64,000 nt of DNA from Spirochaetia bacterium (GTDB taxonomy: Bacteria > Spirochaetota > UBA4802 > UBA5550), in contig VFJS01000054.1 of assembly GCA_009885955.1 (NCBI GenBank), positions 62,001-126,000 of the forward strand. Direction: 5' to 3'. A model generated the notes under the pieces. It saw only the letters and a program-made list of their open reading frames with translations. It searched no databases and was not told the origin of the DNA. The stretch's first letter is position 1. Every line of letters begins with the position of its first letter. Of this stretch, positions 25,817-35,101 are shown piece after piece. Made by a program: the position numbers and the translations under genes.

Positions 25817-27934
25817 ATGATAAACAAAAAAGATGACATCATGAACGATCTGAATATACTCGACTCCTCCCTTCACGAGGACAGGGAGGAGATGGGGAGG
25901 ATGATTGATGAGCTTATCCTGCATAAACCCGTCTCAAAAATTGATCCGCTGTTTGAAAAAAAACTCCGCAGAAAAATTGCAGAGAAAATAAAGATGATAA
26001 AGCGTACTGATGCGGAAAGAAGCAGGCCTGCCGTTTTTTTCCTGGCCCATAAGCGGCGTATCGGCATTGCTGCTGCAATTGCCGCTGCAGCGGTGCCGGC
26101 TGTACTCTTCTTCTCTTCACCGGGGAGGGAAACAGTCCCGGTTGCCTACTTGGGAAAGCCCGGTGATATATACAGCACAGATGCAAGGGAGTATTCCGGT
26201 ATGGCATCTCCGATGAAGGATGTTTCATCAAAACAGAAATATACCGGGCCCGGGGCAGGTTCCATGAGATCTAAAAGTGAACCGGCAGCCGTCATGAGTT
26301 ACGGGAAGCCGGGTGAGAGGGATTACTCTCCGGGAAAACCGCTTGGTGACGGCAAAATTGCTTACCGGATGGAGAGGGAGGAAATCGCCGTATCGGGATC
26401 CCGGATCCTCATGAAAAATGAGATGGCATTAAAGGAAAAGAAAAAATCGGCTGATGCGGATGATGCGGTTGATGCTGAAGGCCGCAATAAAGCTGATGCA
26501 CTCTCCGGGGATTTCAATACTGAGCAGTACAGCGCCATATATGAAAATGAATTTCTGAAGGCCGGGGACAACCCACTCTCCACATTTTCAATCGATGTTG
26601 ACACAGCCTCCTATTCCAATATGAGGAGGTTCCTGAACAGCGGTATCCTGCCGCCGTCCGATTCCATCAGGATTGAAGAGCTTATAAACTACTTTACCTA
26701 TGACTACCCCCTCCCGGAAAAAGGGCTCCCCTTCTCCGTTACAACGGAAGCCGGGAAGGCCCCATGGAACAAGGGAAACATCCTTGTGAGGATTGCGCTA
26801 AAAGGAATGGAAATCCCGGCGAAGGAACTTCCGCCATCAAACCTTGTTTTCCTCATAGACGTTTCAGGCTCGATGGTATCGGAAAACAAGCTCGGCCTCA
26901 TTAAAAAATCCTTTGCAATGCTTGTGAAAGAGCTCACCCCCGACAGCCGCATTGCCATCGTTGTCTACGCCGGAGCAACCGGCCTTGTGCTCCCGTCAAC
27001 GCCGGGCAGCGACCGAGAGGCAATATTCAATGCAATAAACAGGCTCCAGGCAGGCGGTCCCACGGCAGGAAGCGCAGGTATAACCCTGGCATACAAAGTC
27101 GCAATGGACAATTTCATCAAAGGGGGGAACAACCGTATCATCCTGGCCACAGACGGGGACTTCAACATAGGCCAGTCGAGCGACGCCGAGCTTGTGAGGT
27201 TAATCGAAGAGAAACGCGGCACTGGAATATTCCTCACAGTCCTGGGGTTCGGAATGGGAAACTACAAGGACTCAAAGCTGGAAATGCTGGCAGATAAGGG
27301 GAACGGAAATTATGCCTATATCGATTCAATCCAGGAAGCAGAAAAGGTGATGTCCCATGACATACGCTCCACCCTCTTCACCATCGCGAAGGATGTTAAA
27401 ATACAGGTGGAGTTCAACCCGGCGCTTGTTGAATCCTACAGGCTCATCGGCTACGAGAACAGAATAATGAAGAAAGAGGACTTCAATGACGACAAAAAGG
27501 ATGCCGGCGAGATGGGTTCGGGCCACACGGTAACCGCATTTTACGAAATTGTCCCGGCCGGGAATTCAAAAAAAGGGACAGCCCATGAACCGCTGAAATA
27601 CCAGGGTTCTTCCATTAAAGAAGAAGCATACAGGAGTAATGAACTCATGACCATAAAACTCAGGTACAAGGACCCCAATGGCGGCACAAGCAGGCTTATA
27701 ACCAGGGGAATTCCGAATATTATCAACACCGGGCTCTCCAGGGACTTCACCTTTGCATCGGCAGTGGCTGAATTCGGAATGATTCTCCGGAATTCAAAAT
27801 ACAGGGGAACTGCGGGATACAGGCAAGTGATGAACCTTGCCGGGATGTCCATGGGACAGGACAGGCACGGATACAGGGCAGAGTTCCTGAAACTGGTAAA
27901 AAAGGCCAGGGAGCTGGATAAAAGGAACCAGTAA
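25817..27934 (+). CDS. VWA-domain (YfbK-like) membrane protein with anti-sigma-like N-terminus
   Basis: A 705-residue protein. Residues 1-80 are soluble and charged with the segment IDPLFEKKLRRKIAEKIK, followed by one membrane helix near 87-105 (GIAAAIAAAAVPAVLFF), so the N-terminus should be cytoplasmic. The exported part has the YfbK N-terminal block NPLSTFSIDVDTASYSNMRR, a von Willebrand A domain with MIDAS motif DVSGSMVSE near 350, and the YfbK C-terminal domain. Its start is 48 bp after the ECF sigma factor. I infer that the N-terminus restrains the sigma factor and the VWA part senses a ligand; this is not shown directly. Confidence 0.88.
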   Translation: MINKKDDIMNDLNILDSSLHEDREEMGRMIDELILHKPVSKIDPLFEKKLRRKIAEKIKMIKRTDAERSRPAVFFLAHKRRIGIAAAIAAAAVPAVLFFSSPGRETVPVAYLGKPGDIYSTDAREYSGMASPMKDVSSKQKYTGPGAGSMRSKSEPAAVMSYGKPGERDYSPGKPLGDGKIAYRMEREEIAVSGSRILMKNEMALKEKKKSADADDAVDAEGRNKADALSGDFNTEQYSAIYENEFLKAGDNPLSTFSIDVDTASYSNMRRFLNSGILPPSDSIRIEELINYFTYDYPLPEKGLPFSVTTEAGKAPWNKGNILVRIALKGMEIPAKELPPSNLVFLIDVSGSMVSENKLGLIKKSFAMLVKELTPDSRIAIVVYAGATGLVLPSTPGSDREAIFNAINRLQAGGPTAGSAGITLAYKVAMDNFIKGGNNRIILATDGDFNIGQSSDAELVRLIEEKRGTGIFLTVLGFGMGNYKDSKLEMLADKGNGNYAYIDSIQEAEKVMSHDIRSTLFTIAKDVKIQVEFNPALVESYRLIGYENRIMKKEDFNDDKKDAGEMGSGHTVTAFYEIVPAGNSKKGTAHEPLKYQGSSIKEEAYRSNELMTIKLRYKDPNGGTSRLITRGIPNIINTGLSRDFTFASAVAEFGMILRNSKYRGTAGYRQVMNLAGMSMGQDRHGYRAEFLKLVKKARELDKRNQ

Positions 27935-28008
27935 TATTTTATCCACTCCGTAGCCATTTTAAAGTCAGTTCATTGGGTAGACCCGGAGTGAGAACAATAA
28001 AGATTATC

Positions 28009-28193
28009 TCACGCGGAGACGCAGAGACGCGGAGAGTAGGGAGGATAAGTAAATAGTAACTGCTTTTCAGTTACAGGCTGGATGTTTTTTACTCTTGAAA
28101 ATACGATCTAAAAAATAAGTTCACACAGTTCGATAAGATTGCGACAAGGACACCCAACACCTCGTTCTCCGCGACCTCCGCGTCTCCGCGTGA
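28009..28193. repeat. Inverted repeat of the CGCGGAGACGCAGAG family
   Basis: Left arm TCACGCGGAGACGCAGAGAC from 28009 and right arm ending CCGCGTCTCCGCGTGA at 28193 are partly complementary, with about 120 bp of AT-rich sequence between. It occupies most of the 350-bp gap between the VWA gene and the membrane-protein gene, which holds no gene. A related but diverged pair is at 46629-46735. Confidence 0.7.
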
Positions 28194-28284
28194 AAATTCT
28201 TTGAAAAAGTCATCTCCTATCATAGGGTTTTTCAGTATTACTTTTACTTAATTGTGAAGAAAAATCCTGGAAAAAAATACCAGT

Positions 28285-28968
28285 TTATTTATCTATAACG
28301 GAGAGTATCTCTTTGATCCTCTTTACCCCGGCTATGGTCTCCGGTGAATAGACCACGTTCCTGTCCTTTTCTGAATTCAGGATATCATGGTTCAAAAGTT
28401 TCTGGAGATGCGAGGCCTCTTCGATAAAGTCATCGGAAAGCTTAATGGAATCGCTTCTGCTTATGGATGACTTCCCCAGGAGATAGCGCTGCCTCATTCT
28501 CGCGCGAATTTTTTCCGCCAGCACAGGGATGGACCATTTGGCCAGGTAAAAGAATGATACAGGCACAAGGATAATGAGGTTCGATTTCATCACATCTTTC
28601 AGGTAAGCCATTGTGGGGGGGTTGAAGCTCTCCTTCCATACTATCCAGATGAAGTCGGCCGCAGCGACTGATATAAGAAAAGACTGCCATCCCCTCGGAA
28701 ATCCGATTGAAGAGAGCCCCGAGGAAAATATCAGAATAAATAAGAAGAGTACAAATGTACTGAAGCCAATAAGCCTGGTAACGGATATTATTCCGCCGAT
28801 AAAATTGCTGATTCCCGAGATGAGGTCCTTCATCTCGGTGAGGGTTGAGGAAATTCCCGACGGGATTAGATACGAAGTGAAATCAGCAGCACCGGCATTC
28901 ACATGGTTCACCAATACAAGCATGAGACATGCAGAGAATATCCCCCATGCGCCCCTTGAATATTTCAT
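28285..28968 (-). CDS. Membrane protein of unknown function, linked to RsbW-like ATPase
   Basis: A 227-residue protein with an N-terminal signal or anchor helix (about 9-26), two or three further hydrophobic segments (about 60-85, 92-110, 130-147) and a charged cytoplasmic tail of about 70 residues. I do not recognise the family. Its ATG overlaps the stop of the ATPase gene by four bases (ATGA), so the two are translationally coupled and may act together, for example as membrane output or anchor of the switch. Confidence 0.65.
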   Translation of the reverse strand: MKYSRGAWGIFSACLMLVLVNHVNAGAADFTSYLIPSGISSTLTEMKDLISGISNFIGGIISVTRLIGFSTFVLFLFILIFSSGLSSIGFPRGWQSFLISVAAADFIWIVWKESFNPPTMAYLKDVMKSNLIILVPVSFFYLAKWSIPVLAEKIRARMRQRYLLGKSSISRSDSIKLSDDFIEEASHLQKLLNHDILNSEKDRNVVYSPETIAGVKRIKEILSVIDK

Positions 28969-29396
28969 TTCAGATCAATCTTGAGCTGTATGCGGTTTCC
29001 CTTCCTGTTCCACCTGGGCCTGCAGTATTTCCTGATCAGGTATATGCCCCAGCCATGGGCCTCTTCGATATTCCTGAACAGCTGGCCTTTCTTCTTCTCC
29101 TGGTCCTGAAATCCGCTTCCTTCATCGGTTATTTCTATGTTGATATGTTTTAAATCGAGATAGGCTTTTATGTTGATGCATTTCCCGGAATCCCAGCAGT
29201 TGCCATGTACGATGGCATTGGTGATCGCCTCATCAATCACAAGCGTGAGTTCATCATTGGATATGGACAGGTCCTTCCCGGTCTCGCATATTTTTCCCGT
29301 AATTTTAGCGATTATACCGGCATTATTTACGGATCCCGTGGAAATGCTCTCATCAATAAGCATGGAGCAGTGACTTATTGCTTTTTTTCCGTTCAT
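28965..29396 (-). CDS. RsbW-like serine kinase/anti-sigma ATPase
   Basis: A 143-residue GHKL ATPase of the HATPase_c_2 type. N box DEAITNAIVHGN near 68, G1 box DEGSGF near 103, and G2 box GWGIYLIRKYC near 123. Proteins of this kind bind and phosphorylate STAS partners and hold sigma factors or other targets. Two STAS genes lie at 24752-25048 and 29732-30073, the latter divergent from this gene across tRNA-Pro. Confidence 0.85.
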   Translation of the reverse strand: MNGKKAISHCSMLIDESISTGSVNNAGIIAKITGKICETGKDLSISNDELTLVIDEAITNAIVHGNCWDSGKCINIKAYLDLKHINIEITDEGSGFQDQEKKKGQLFRNIEEAHGWGIYLIRKYCRPRWNRKGNRIQLKIDLK

Positions 29397-29440
29397 TATC
29401 TCAACATAATCAAGCTGTAGATTTGATGATAATTTTTATA

Positions 29441-29514
29441 TCGGGATGGGGAGATTCGAACTCCCGGCTTCTGCGTCCCGAACGCAGCGCGCTACCTGGC
29501 TGCGCTACATCCCG
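29441..29514 (-). tRNA. tRNA-Pro (anticodon CGG)
   Basis: A 74-nt cloverleaf on the minus strand. Acceptor CGGGATG pairs with CATCCCG, discriminator A. The anticodon stem CTGCG/CGCAG holds the loop TTCGGGA, giving CGG, and the T arm contains GAGTTCGAATCTC. CCA is not encoded. Confidence 0.97.
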
Positions 29515-29731
29515 TAAAAATTTATGTCATATGGACACCCTTGTCTATTATTTTCAAATTAATTTTTATTTTGATGAAAAATTCTGCATAAATAATACTT
29601 GCCTCGCCTGGTCTTAATTTATAATATTTACCGGTTAGCTGTTTTGTATTAAAAACGGTTCAATCAATTTACAGATCCCATTCCTGTACAATTTCTATAT
29701 TCTGTCTGTAAATACCATGGTTGGGGGCCAA

Positions 29732-30073
29732 ATGAGCATTGAACATCATTTTTGCAGGGACATTCCGGTAATTGACTTGTCAGTGGGAATTGCAGGCAGG
29801 ATCTGCGTGGACATTGATAATTTTATTGCTGAATTAAAAAAACTGGCCCGAAGTTCCCCCGGGATTATATCCCTGAATATGTCGTCCAGGGATTTTTTAA
29901 ACAGCAGCGGCCTGGCTGATCTCATAAAGGCCAGGGACAGGCTTTTTGATGAAGGAATTGAGATTGTACTCATCAACCCCACTGAAAAAGTTAAATCACT
30001 CCTTGCAATTATCGGAGTGGAAGAATTTTTCAGAATATTTGATGATGAAAACGAATTGAAAAAGGCAGAATGA
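29732..30073 (+). CDS. STAS-domain anti-sigma factor antagonist
   Basis: A 113-residue STAS domain. The segment NMSSRDFLNSSGLADLIKAR contains the phosphorylation-site region (NSSG), and GIEIVLINPTEKVKSLLAIIGV follows as in SpoIIAA/RsbV proteins. I chose the ATG at 29732 because GGGGG lies five bases upstream; an ATG at 29717 gives five more residues. The stop is two bases before the plsB start, so the two are co-transcribed. It is a likely partner for the RsbW-like ATPase at 28965-29396. Confidence 0.85.
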   Translation: MSIEHHFCRDIPVIDLSVGIAGRICVDIDNFIAELKKLARSSPGIISLNMSSRDFLNSSGLADLIKARDRLFDEGIEIVLINPTEKVKSLLAIIGVEEFFRIFDDENELKKAE

Positions 30074-30074
30074 A

Positions 30075-32657
30075 ATGACTAAACCGGGCCATAAATTTTC
30101 CAGCGGCTTGACCGGTAACTTCATCAGCAGAAAATCGAACAGGATAATCGGAAAGATTGTGAAATTCCTGTTCTGGACTGTAAAGTTCGACAGTGAGAGC
30201 CTCTTAATCATCGGGAAATATTCAAAAAAAGAGGCCATTGTATATGCCTCTTTTGAGAGCTCCCAGACATCCCTGCTTTTATTCATGAATCTGCTGAAAA
30301 AAAACCGGATACCCCTCCCCTCGGCAGCATTCGGATTTTCCCGTTACCTCATTCAGTTTCTTCTGGACTGGGCCGTAAAACCGTTTAAGTTCCTCAGGAG
30401 GCTCATCATAAAAAAAAGAGCCCATGAAATTTCAGACTATGACACAATGAAACACGCCCTGGAAAAGGGTCACCTGATCCTGCCGATACTTTCAAAAAGA
30501 CTCTTTTTCCAGAGGTATGTTAAAATTGAAGCGGATACATTACAGCACCTCATTGAGATCCAAAAAAATTCAGACAAACCTGTCTACATAATACCCAAGA
30601 TGATGTTCTGGAATATGAACCCTGAACGGACAAGGACCATTCTCGCTTCAAGCGCCACAGGCGACAGGGGAATAATCACCGGGTTTCTCATAAAGCTGAA
30701 AAGCCGCACACCTTCGTTCATACATCTATCCGCGCCGATATCCCTGAAAGATGAGATAGCCGGGGCCTCATCAAAGGATACAAAATTTCTCGCGCGCCTT
30801 ATCCGCAACAAAATACTGGAAACCTACAGCAGTGAAAAAAGGTGCGTCCTGGGCCCGGTAATAAAGAGCAATGACGAGATGATGGAAAAGGTACTCAGTC
30901 ATAAAAATATCTATTCCGCAATTGACGAGCTTACCCGGGATGAAAAAATTCCGGAAAAAAAGCTGAGAAAGAACGCGTATAAATATTACAGGGAAATAGC
31001 AGCCGATTTTTCAATCCTGTATGTAAAATATTTTGAAAAAATCATAAGCATTGTATTCAAAAGAATCTTTGACGGAATCCATTATGACCCGGACCAGCTG
31101 AGGAAGATACGGGAGGCGGCAGGCCGGGGACCGCTGATTGTGGTCCCGAGCCACAAGAGCCACATGGATTATCTGATTGTATCATCAATATTCTTTATCA
31201 ATAAGATCAATCCCCCGCATATACTGGCCGGATCGAACCTCATGTTTTTCCCCATGGGAAAAATCTTCAGGAGAAGCGGCGCCTTTTTCATGAGGCGTTC
31301 CTTCAAGGGTATGAAGCTCTACACCGCGGTATTCAAGCAGTATGTGAGAACCCTTGTCAATGAGGGCTATTCAATTGAATTTTTCATAGAGGGCGGGAGA
31401 ACAAGAAGCGGGAAGATAATGTTCCCCAAACTGGGGATGCTGAAATACCTGATTGAATCGGTTGAAGAAGGGTACAACAAAGATCTTATATTTGCCCCCA
31501 TAACAATTAATTACAACAGGATCCTCGAGGAATCGTCATACCACCACGAGCATAAGGGCGGTAAAAAAACTGCTGAAACAGCCTCATCCCTGGTAAAAAG
31601 CGGGGGCCTTCTCAGGAGAGAATACGGGAGCGTCCATGTCGAATTCAATGAGCCTGTAAGCTACCTGGAGATAAAGAAAAAGCTGAAGCCGGGAGTGGAC
31701 ATTACACCTGCCGTCGGCCGTTACATTGCAGGAAAGATAAGCGACATTGTCCTGGTTACTCCCGTGTCGCTGATAACTTCGGCTATTCTGTTCTCACCGG
31801 AAAAGGGTTTCAGCGAAATAATTCTTAAAGAAAACATGATGCTTCTCCACGACTATCTTACGTATATGGGGGTCAAGCAGTCGGAAATACTGACACATGA
31901 AAGGGACTACGACGACATGCTCAACTATGTCCTAAACAGCTTCAGCAGAGACCACATAATAAAAAAACTGGGGCCTGAAAAGCTTGCGTCCTTACAGGGC
32001 CATGACCCGGGTAATTATTTCATCATAAACGACGAAAGCAGGGAGAGGATCAATTTTTATAAGAACAGCATCATACATTTTTTCCTCCCTTTATCCTTTG
32101 TTGCCATTGCCATTGTAAACTTCCAGATAAAAAACCGGGTTTCAATGAAAAAAATCAGGGCCGAATATAAATTTCTTACTGAACTTTTCTCCCGCGAATT
32201 CATCTATCCCGAATCGATGGACGACCCTGAAAAGACCATCAGGGCCCATTTGAAATATTTAAAAAAATTATCCCTGATCTCCGCAACAGGCGAAACAGTC
32301 ACGGTGAAAAACGGAAAGGCGCCCATACTGAGGTTTTTTGCCGAAATCATGCAGGACTTCTTTGAATCATATTATGTGGCCATAAATACCGTGATTGAAG
32401 GCGGCAGGGGAAGCTATGGCAAAAAGGATATAATCAATGAAATGAAAAAAATGGGAGCCGCATTCCATGCCACAGGGATCATAAAGCTCGTGGAATCCAT
32501 CTCTGTATCAAATTTCAGCAATGCAATAAATTACATGGAATCGGCAGGCATGATCACAAGGGCTGAAGGCAAAACTGATTTAATTGAAATAACAGCTACG
32601 GATAAGGCTGATAAAATAAGGAAAAAAATAATAGATTACATGAACAGGGTGTCATGA
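30075..32657 (+). CDS. plsB: Glycerol-3-phosphate acyltransferase, PlsB family
   Basis: An 860-residue membrane-associated acyltransferase that makes lysophosphatidate from glycerol-3-phosphate and an acyl donor. Family motifs are clear: motif I VVPSHKSHMDYL (catalytic HxxxxD) near 357, GAFFMRRSF near 400, FFIEGGRTRSGK near 440 and the following FAPITINYNRILE near 475. A long N-terminal part and a C-terminal 250 residues match the PlsB plan and length. It starts one base after the STAS gene stop. The linkage of a partner-switch antagonist with plsB is unusual. Confidence 0.93.
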   Translation: MTKPGHKFSSGLTGNFISRKSNRIIGKIVKFLFWTVKFDSESLLIIGKYSKKEAIVYASFESSQTSLLLFMNLLKKNRIPLPSAAFGFSRYLIQFLLDWAVKPFKFLRRLIIKKRAHEISDYDTMKHALEKGHLILPILSKRLFFQRYVKIEADTLQHLIEIQKNSDKPVYIIPKMMFWNMNPERTRTILASSATGDRGIITGFLIKLKSRTPSFIHLSAPISLKDEIAGASSKDTKFLARLIRNKILETYSSEKRCVLGPVIKSNDEMMEKVLSHKNIYSAIDELTRDEKIPEKKLRKNAYKYYREIAADFSILYVKYFEKIISIVFKRIFDGIHYDPDQLRKIREAAGRGPLIVVPSHKSHMDYLIVSSIFFINKINPPHILAGSNLMFFPMGKIFRRSGAFFMRRSFKGMKLYTAVFKQYVRTLVNEGYSIEFFIEGGRTRSGKIMFPKLGMLKYLIESVEEGYNKDLIFAPITINYNRILEESSYHHEHKGGKKTAETASSLVKSGGLLRREYGSVHVEFNEPVSYLEIKKKLKPGVDITPAVGRYIAGKISDIVLVTPVSLITSAILFSPEKGFSEIILKENMMLLHDYLTYMGVKQSEILTHERDYDDMLNYVLNSFSRDHIIKKLGPEKLASLQGHDPGNYFIINDESRERINFYKNSIIHFFLPLSFVAIAIVNFQIKNRVSMKKIRAEYKFLTELFSREFIYPESMDDPEKTIRAHLKYLKKLSLISATGETVTVKNGKAPILRFFAEIMQDFFESYYVAINTVIEGGRGSYGKKDIINEMKKMGAAFHATGIIKLVESISVSNFSNAINYMESAGMITRAEGKTDLIEITATDKADKIRKKIIDYMNRVS

Positions 32658-32661
32658 CAAT

Positions 32662-34521
32662 CTAATGTTTCTCAATGCCGAGCTTTCTTAAAATCGCATC
32701 GCCCGGGATCCCCGAGTCATCGTAACCCCGCAATGTATAGTATTCATCAATCATCCTGTCAAGCGGCACCCCCCCTCCGCCGGGATCGCAGTCCCTGCTC
32801 TCGCTGAGGAGCCTGTCGGGAAGGGTGTCGTCGTTTCTGGTTATACCCTCTCTTGTGTTCATATACCTTTCGAGCACATGGGTCCTCTCGCCGGCCTCCA
32901 TGAATTCAGAAACAGATAACTTTATTCCGGTTACCGAGGCCCAGAACTCAGGCCAGAGGCTCACATCCATGAGTTTAAGGGCAGGGCCGGTGAGGTACTT
33001 CACCATGGCCTTCAGTAAAGGGAGCGGTGTATATTTCACAAGCGGCGGCTCCAGCATGAAGGCAAAAGCGGTGAACTGGCATATATGCAGGGAGTTGATT
33101 GATGAATAGAGGTTTTCAAAGAACCTGACTGCCCTGGCTTTGCCCCTCACTGATCGCGCTTCAGCCATATTGAGAAAGACCTCCATGACAAAAAGCGATG
33201 AAGACAGATGGCAAGCCCCGCGGTTGGCCACTGCATATGAGAGCCCCTGGCCCCAAGAGCCCCTCGGGTCATATCCGGCCATCTCCAGCCCCTTCACATG
33301 CATGGCAAAGCTGCTGCCTCCATATTTTTCCGAGAGCCATCGTGTCCCCATGGACAGTTCCTTTCCAATCCCCTTCTTCCGGGCCATGTCCATGAGCATG
33401 GCGGAAATCCCGACGGGTGATCCGAACCTGAGCTTCGATTTCATGAGGCCCCTTTCCGCTGCCTCCATTGCCCAGCCGATTGTGTTGCCTGCCGATATTG
33501 TATCCATGCCCTCGCTTGAGCATATCTCATTCCACTCTGAAATTATCTCAGGATCATAAATGTCGAGATTGGCGCCCATGAGGGCCGTTGTCTCATACTC
33601 CGGCACCGGTACTTCAACTCCTGAAAAGGTCCCCCTGTGGCCGCACAAAATGCTGCATGGCCTGCATGTCAAATGCCTGACTTTATATTTTTCCGCTATG
33701 GCCTCACCTGAGATCCTGATCGACCTGGTGTCTTTTCCCCCGGTGAAATTCCTCACGGGCAGGATTCCGGCGGCATTGGTGAAATTCATATTTGCCCCGG
33801 TCCCGTAATTCCTGTACATCCTGGAGGTCATGGCGTTTGCATTTATATATTTATTTGCCCTCCACCTTGCTTTCTCGAAGGCGGAATTGTTTGCAGGCCG
33901 CACCTTGTAATCCCCTGCTTTTACCGTAATCCCTTTCAAATTCTTCGAGCCCATTACAGCCCCCATGCCGCCCCTGCCCAGGAACCTGGTGCCTGAACAC
34001 ATATTGGCAAAGGAGACCCCATTCTCTCCTGCAGGGCCGATAACAAGGGATGCATCCCCTTCCCTGTTCAGAATTTCCTGGGCCTTTCCTGTATCACTTC
34101 CCCAAAGTTTGCCTGCGCTCTTAAAAACGGCTCCACGGGAATCTATAATAATATACTGAGGGGTCCTGGCCTTTCCCTTAATGACCACCCCGTCCCACCC
34201 GGTTGATTTTAATGCATTGCCAAACGGGCCTCCGCACGAAGATGAGGCAATGATTCCCGTGAGGGGGGACTTTGTAACCGCGCTGAACCTGCCGGAGCAT
34301 GGAGCCGAGGTCCCTGACAGCACACCGGTCATGAAGACCAGAATATTATCCTTTCCCAGGGGTTCTGTCCCGGGCATCAGCCTGTCATAGAGGAGCTTCA
34401 TGGCCAGGCCTTTGCCGCCGAGGTACATTTTGCGGTCACTTTCTTCAATCTGAACGGTCTCGTATTTCCCCCTGGTGAGATCGATTTCAAGGACTCTGTT
34501 TGTGCAGCCTGGTATTTCCAT
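32662..34521 (-). CDS. Aldehyde:ferredoxin oxidoreductase (tungstopterin type)
   Basis: A 619-residue AOR-family enzyme that interconverts aldehydes and carboxylic acids with ferredoxin. N-terminal domain with YLGGKGLAMKLLYD and GVLSGTSAPCSGRFSAVTKSP, then the [4Fe-4S] ligands CRPCSILC near 290, EGMDTISAGNTIGWAME near 350, and a fourth cysteine in LHICQF near 485. The pterin-binding region is complete. No ferredoxin or maturation gene is adjacent, but a MoaD/ThiS-like protein lies at 39616-39903. In an acetogen-like cell it could reduce acids with ferredoxin made by the bifurcating complex; that is inference. Confidence 0.93.
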   Translation of the reverse strand: MEIPGCTNRVLEIDLTRGKYETVQIEESDRKMYLGGKGLAMKLLYDRLMPGTEPLGKDNILVFMTGVLSGTSAPCSGRFSAVTKSPLTGIIASSSCGGPFGNALKSTGWDGVVIKGKARTPQYIIIDSRGAVFKSAGKLWGSDTGKAQEILNREGDASLVIGPAGENGVSFANMCSGTRFLGRGGMGAVMGSKNLKGITVKAGDYKVRPANNSAFEKARWRANKYINANAMTSRMYRNYGTGANMNFTNAAGILPVRNFTGGKDTRSIRISGEAIAEKYKVRHLTCRPCSILCGHRGTFSGVEVPVPEYETTALMGANLDIYDPEIISEWNEICSSEGMDTISAGNTIGWAMEAAERGLMKSKLRFGSPVGISAMLMDMARKKGIGKELSMGTRWLSEKYGGSSFAMHVKGLEMAGYDPRGSWGQGLSYAVANRGACHLSSSLFVMEVFLNMAEARSVRGKARAVRFFENLYSSINSLHICQFTAFAFMLEPPLVKYTPLPLLKAMVKYLTGPALKLMDVSLWPEFWASVTGIKLSVSEFMEAGERTHVLERYMNTREGITRNDDTLPDRLLSESRDCDPGGGGVPLDRMIDEYYTLRGYDDSGIPGDAILRKLGIEKH

Positions 34522-34596
34522 GGGTTTTGTACCTTCTTAAATATTTTAACATCCCGGTCATGATACATCGTGGCCCTGGCCCGTCAACCTGTATCG

Positions 34597-34625
34597 GTAG
34601 GGAACGGTTTCAAACCGTTCCCTAC
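34597..34625. repeat. 29-bp REP palindrome, copy 1 (at the 3' end of the transposase gene)
   Basis: Perfect palindrome with half-site GTAGGGAACGGTTT and its complement around one central base. The TAG at its edge (34622-34624, minus strand) is the stop codon of the REP-associated transposase, so the palindrome defines the C-terminus. Confidence 0.9.
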
Positions 34626-35089
34626 TGGACAATACGGTTCAATTCTTCTTTATCCCTGATGATCCGGTCATGATATGATTTCTGCCATTGAAACCGTTTT
34701 TCAGGTTTTAATTCATTTATCCGCCGTGATGAAAATGTTTTAAATCCGCGGATAATTTCGGGTAATCCGTGATGTTTTATTGCCGGAATCCCCGTAGGGA
34801 ACGGTTTCAAACCGTTCCCTACGATATTGCCGGGATTATCAATAATATGAATAATTCCGTGTACATGATTTGGCATTATAACAAATTGATCCAATTTAAT
34901 ATTGTGATAATGATTTAACAAATCATGCCAGCAATTGGTCACAATTTCTCCGTTTCTATTTATTTGCATGATATCATTTAGGATATCGCCGAAAACACTT
35001 TTCCTGCCCTTGACACATATAGTCACGAAATATGCTCCCGGGGTTGAATAATCATACCCCCTAAATCTGTTTAATTTCCGTTCATGCAT
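34622..35089 (-). CDS. REP-associated tyrosine transposase (Y1/IS200-like), C-terminus shortened
   Basis: A 155-residue Y1-type transposase. Typical elements are the N-terminal RFRGYDYSTPGAYFVTICVK, the HUH-containing segment FVIMPNHVHGIIHI near 72-86, and the catalytic-tyrosine region WQKSYHDRIIRDKEELNRIVQ. Family members normally go on with about 15-25 residues after NRIVQ; here the reading frame meets the TAG of palindrome copy 1. A second palindrome lies inside the gene in frame and encodes GNGLKPFPT near residues 100-110. Enzymes of this family move REP palindromes, so it is plausibly the source of the three copies here. Activity after truncation is uncertain. Confidence 0.88.
   Translation of the reverse strand: MHERKLNRFRGYDYSTPGAYFVTICVKGRKSVFGDILNDIMQINRNGEIVTNCWHDLLNHYHNIKLDQFVIMPNHVHGIIHIIDNPGNIVGNGLKPFPTGIPAIKHHGLPEIIRGFKTFSSRRINELKPEKRFQWQKSYHDRIIRDKEELNRIVQ
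34794..34822. repeat. 29-bp REP palindrome, copy 2 (inside the transposase gene)
   Basis: Identical to copy 1 by eye. It lies in frame in the transposase coding sequence. The flank after the palindrome (GATATTGCCG) resembles that of copy 3 (AATATTGCCG), suggesting a shared repeat unit longer than the palindrome. Confidence 0.9.
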
Positions 35090-35101
35090 TGATTGATTCC
35101 A

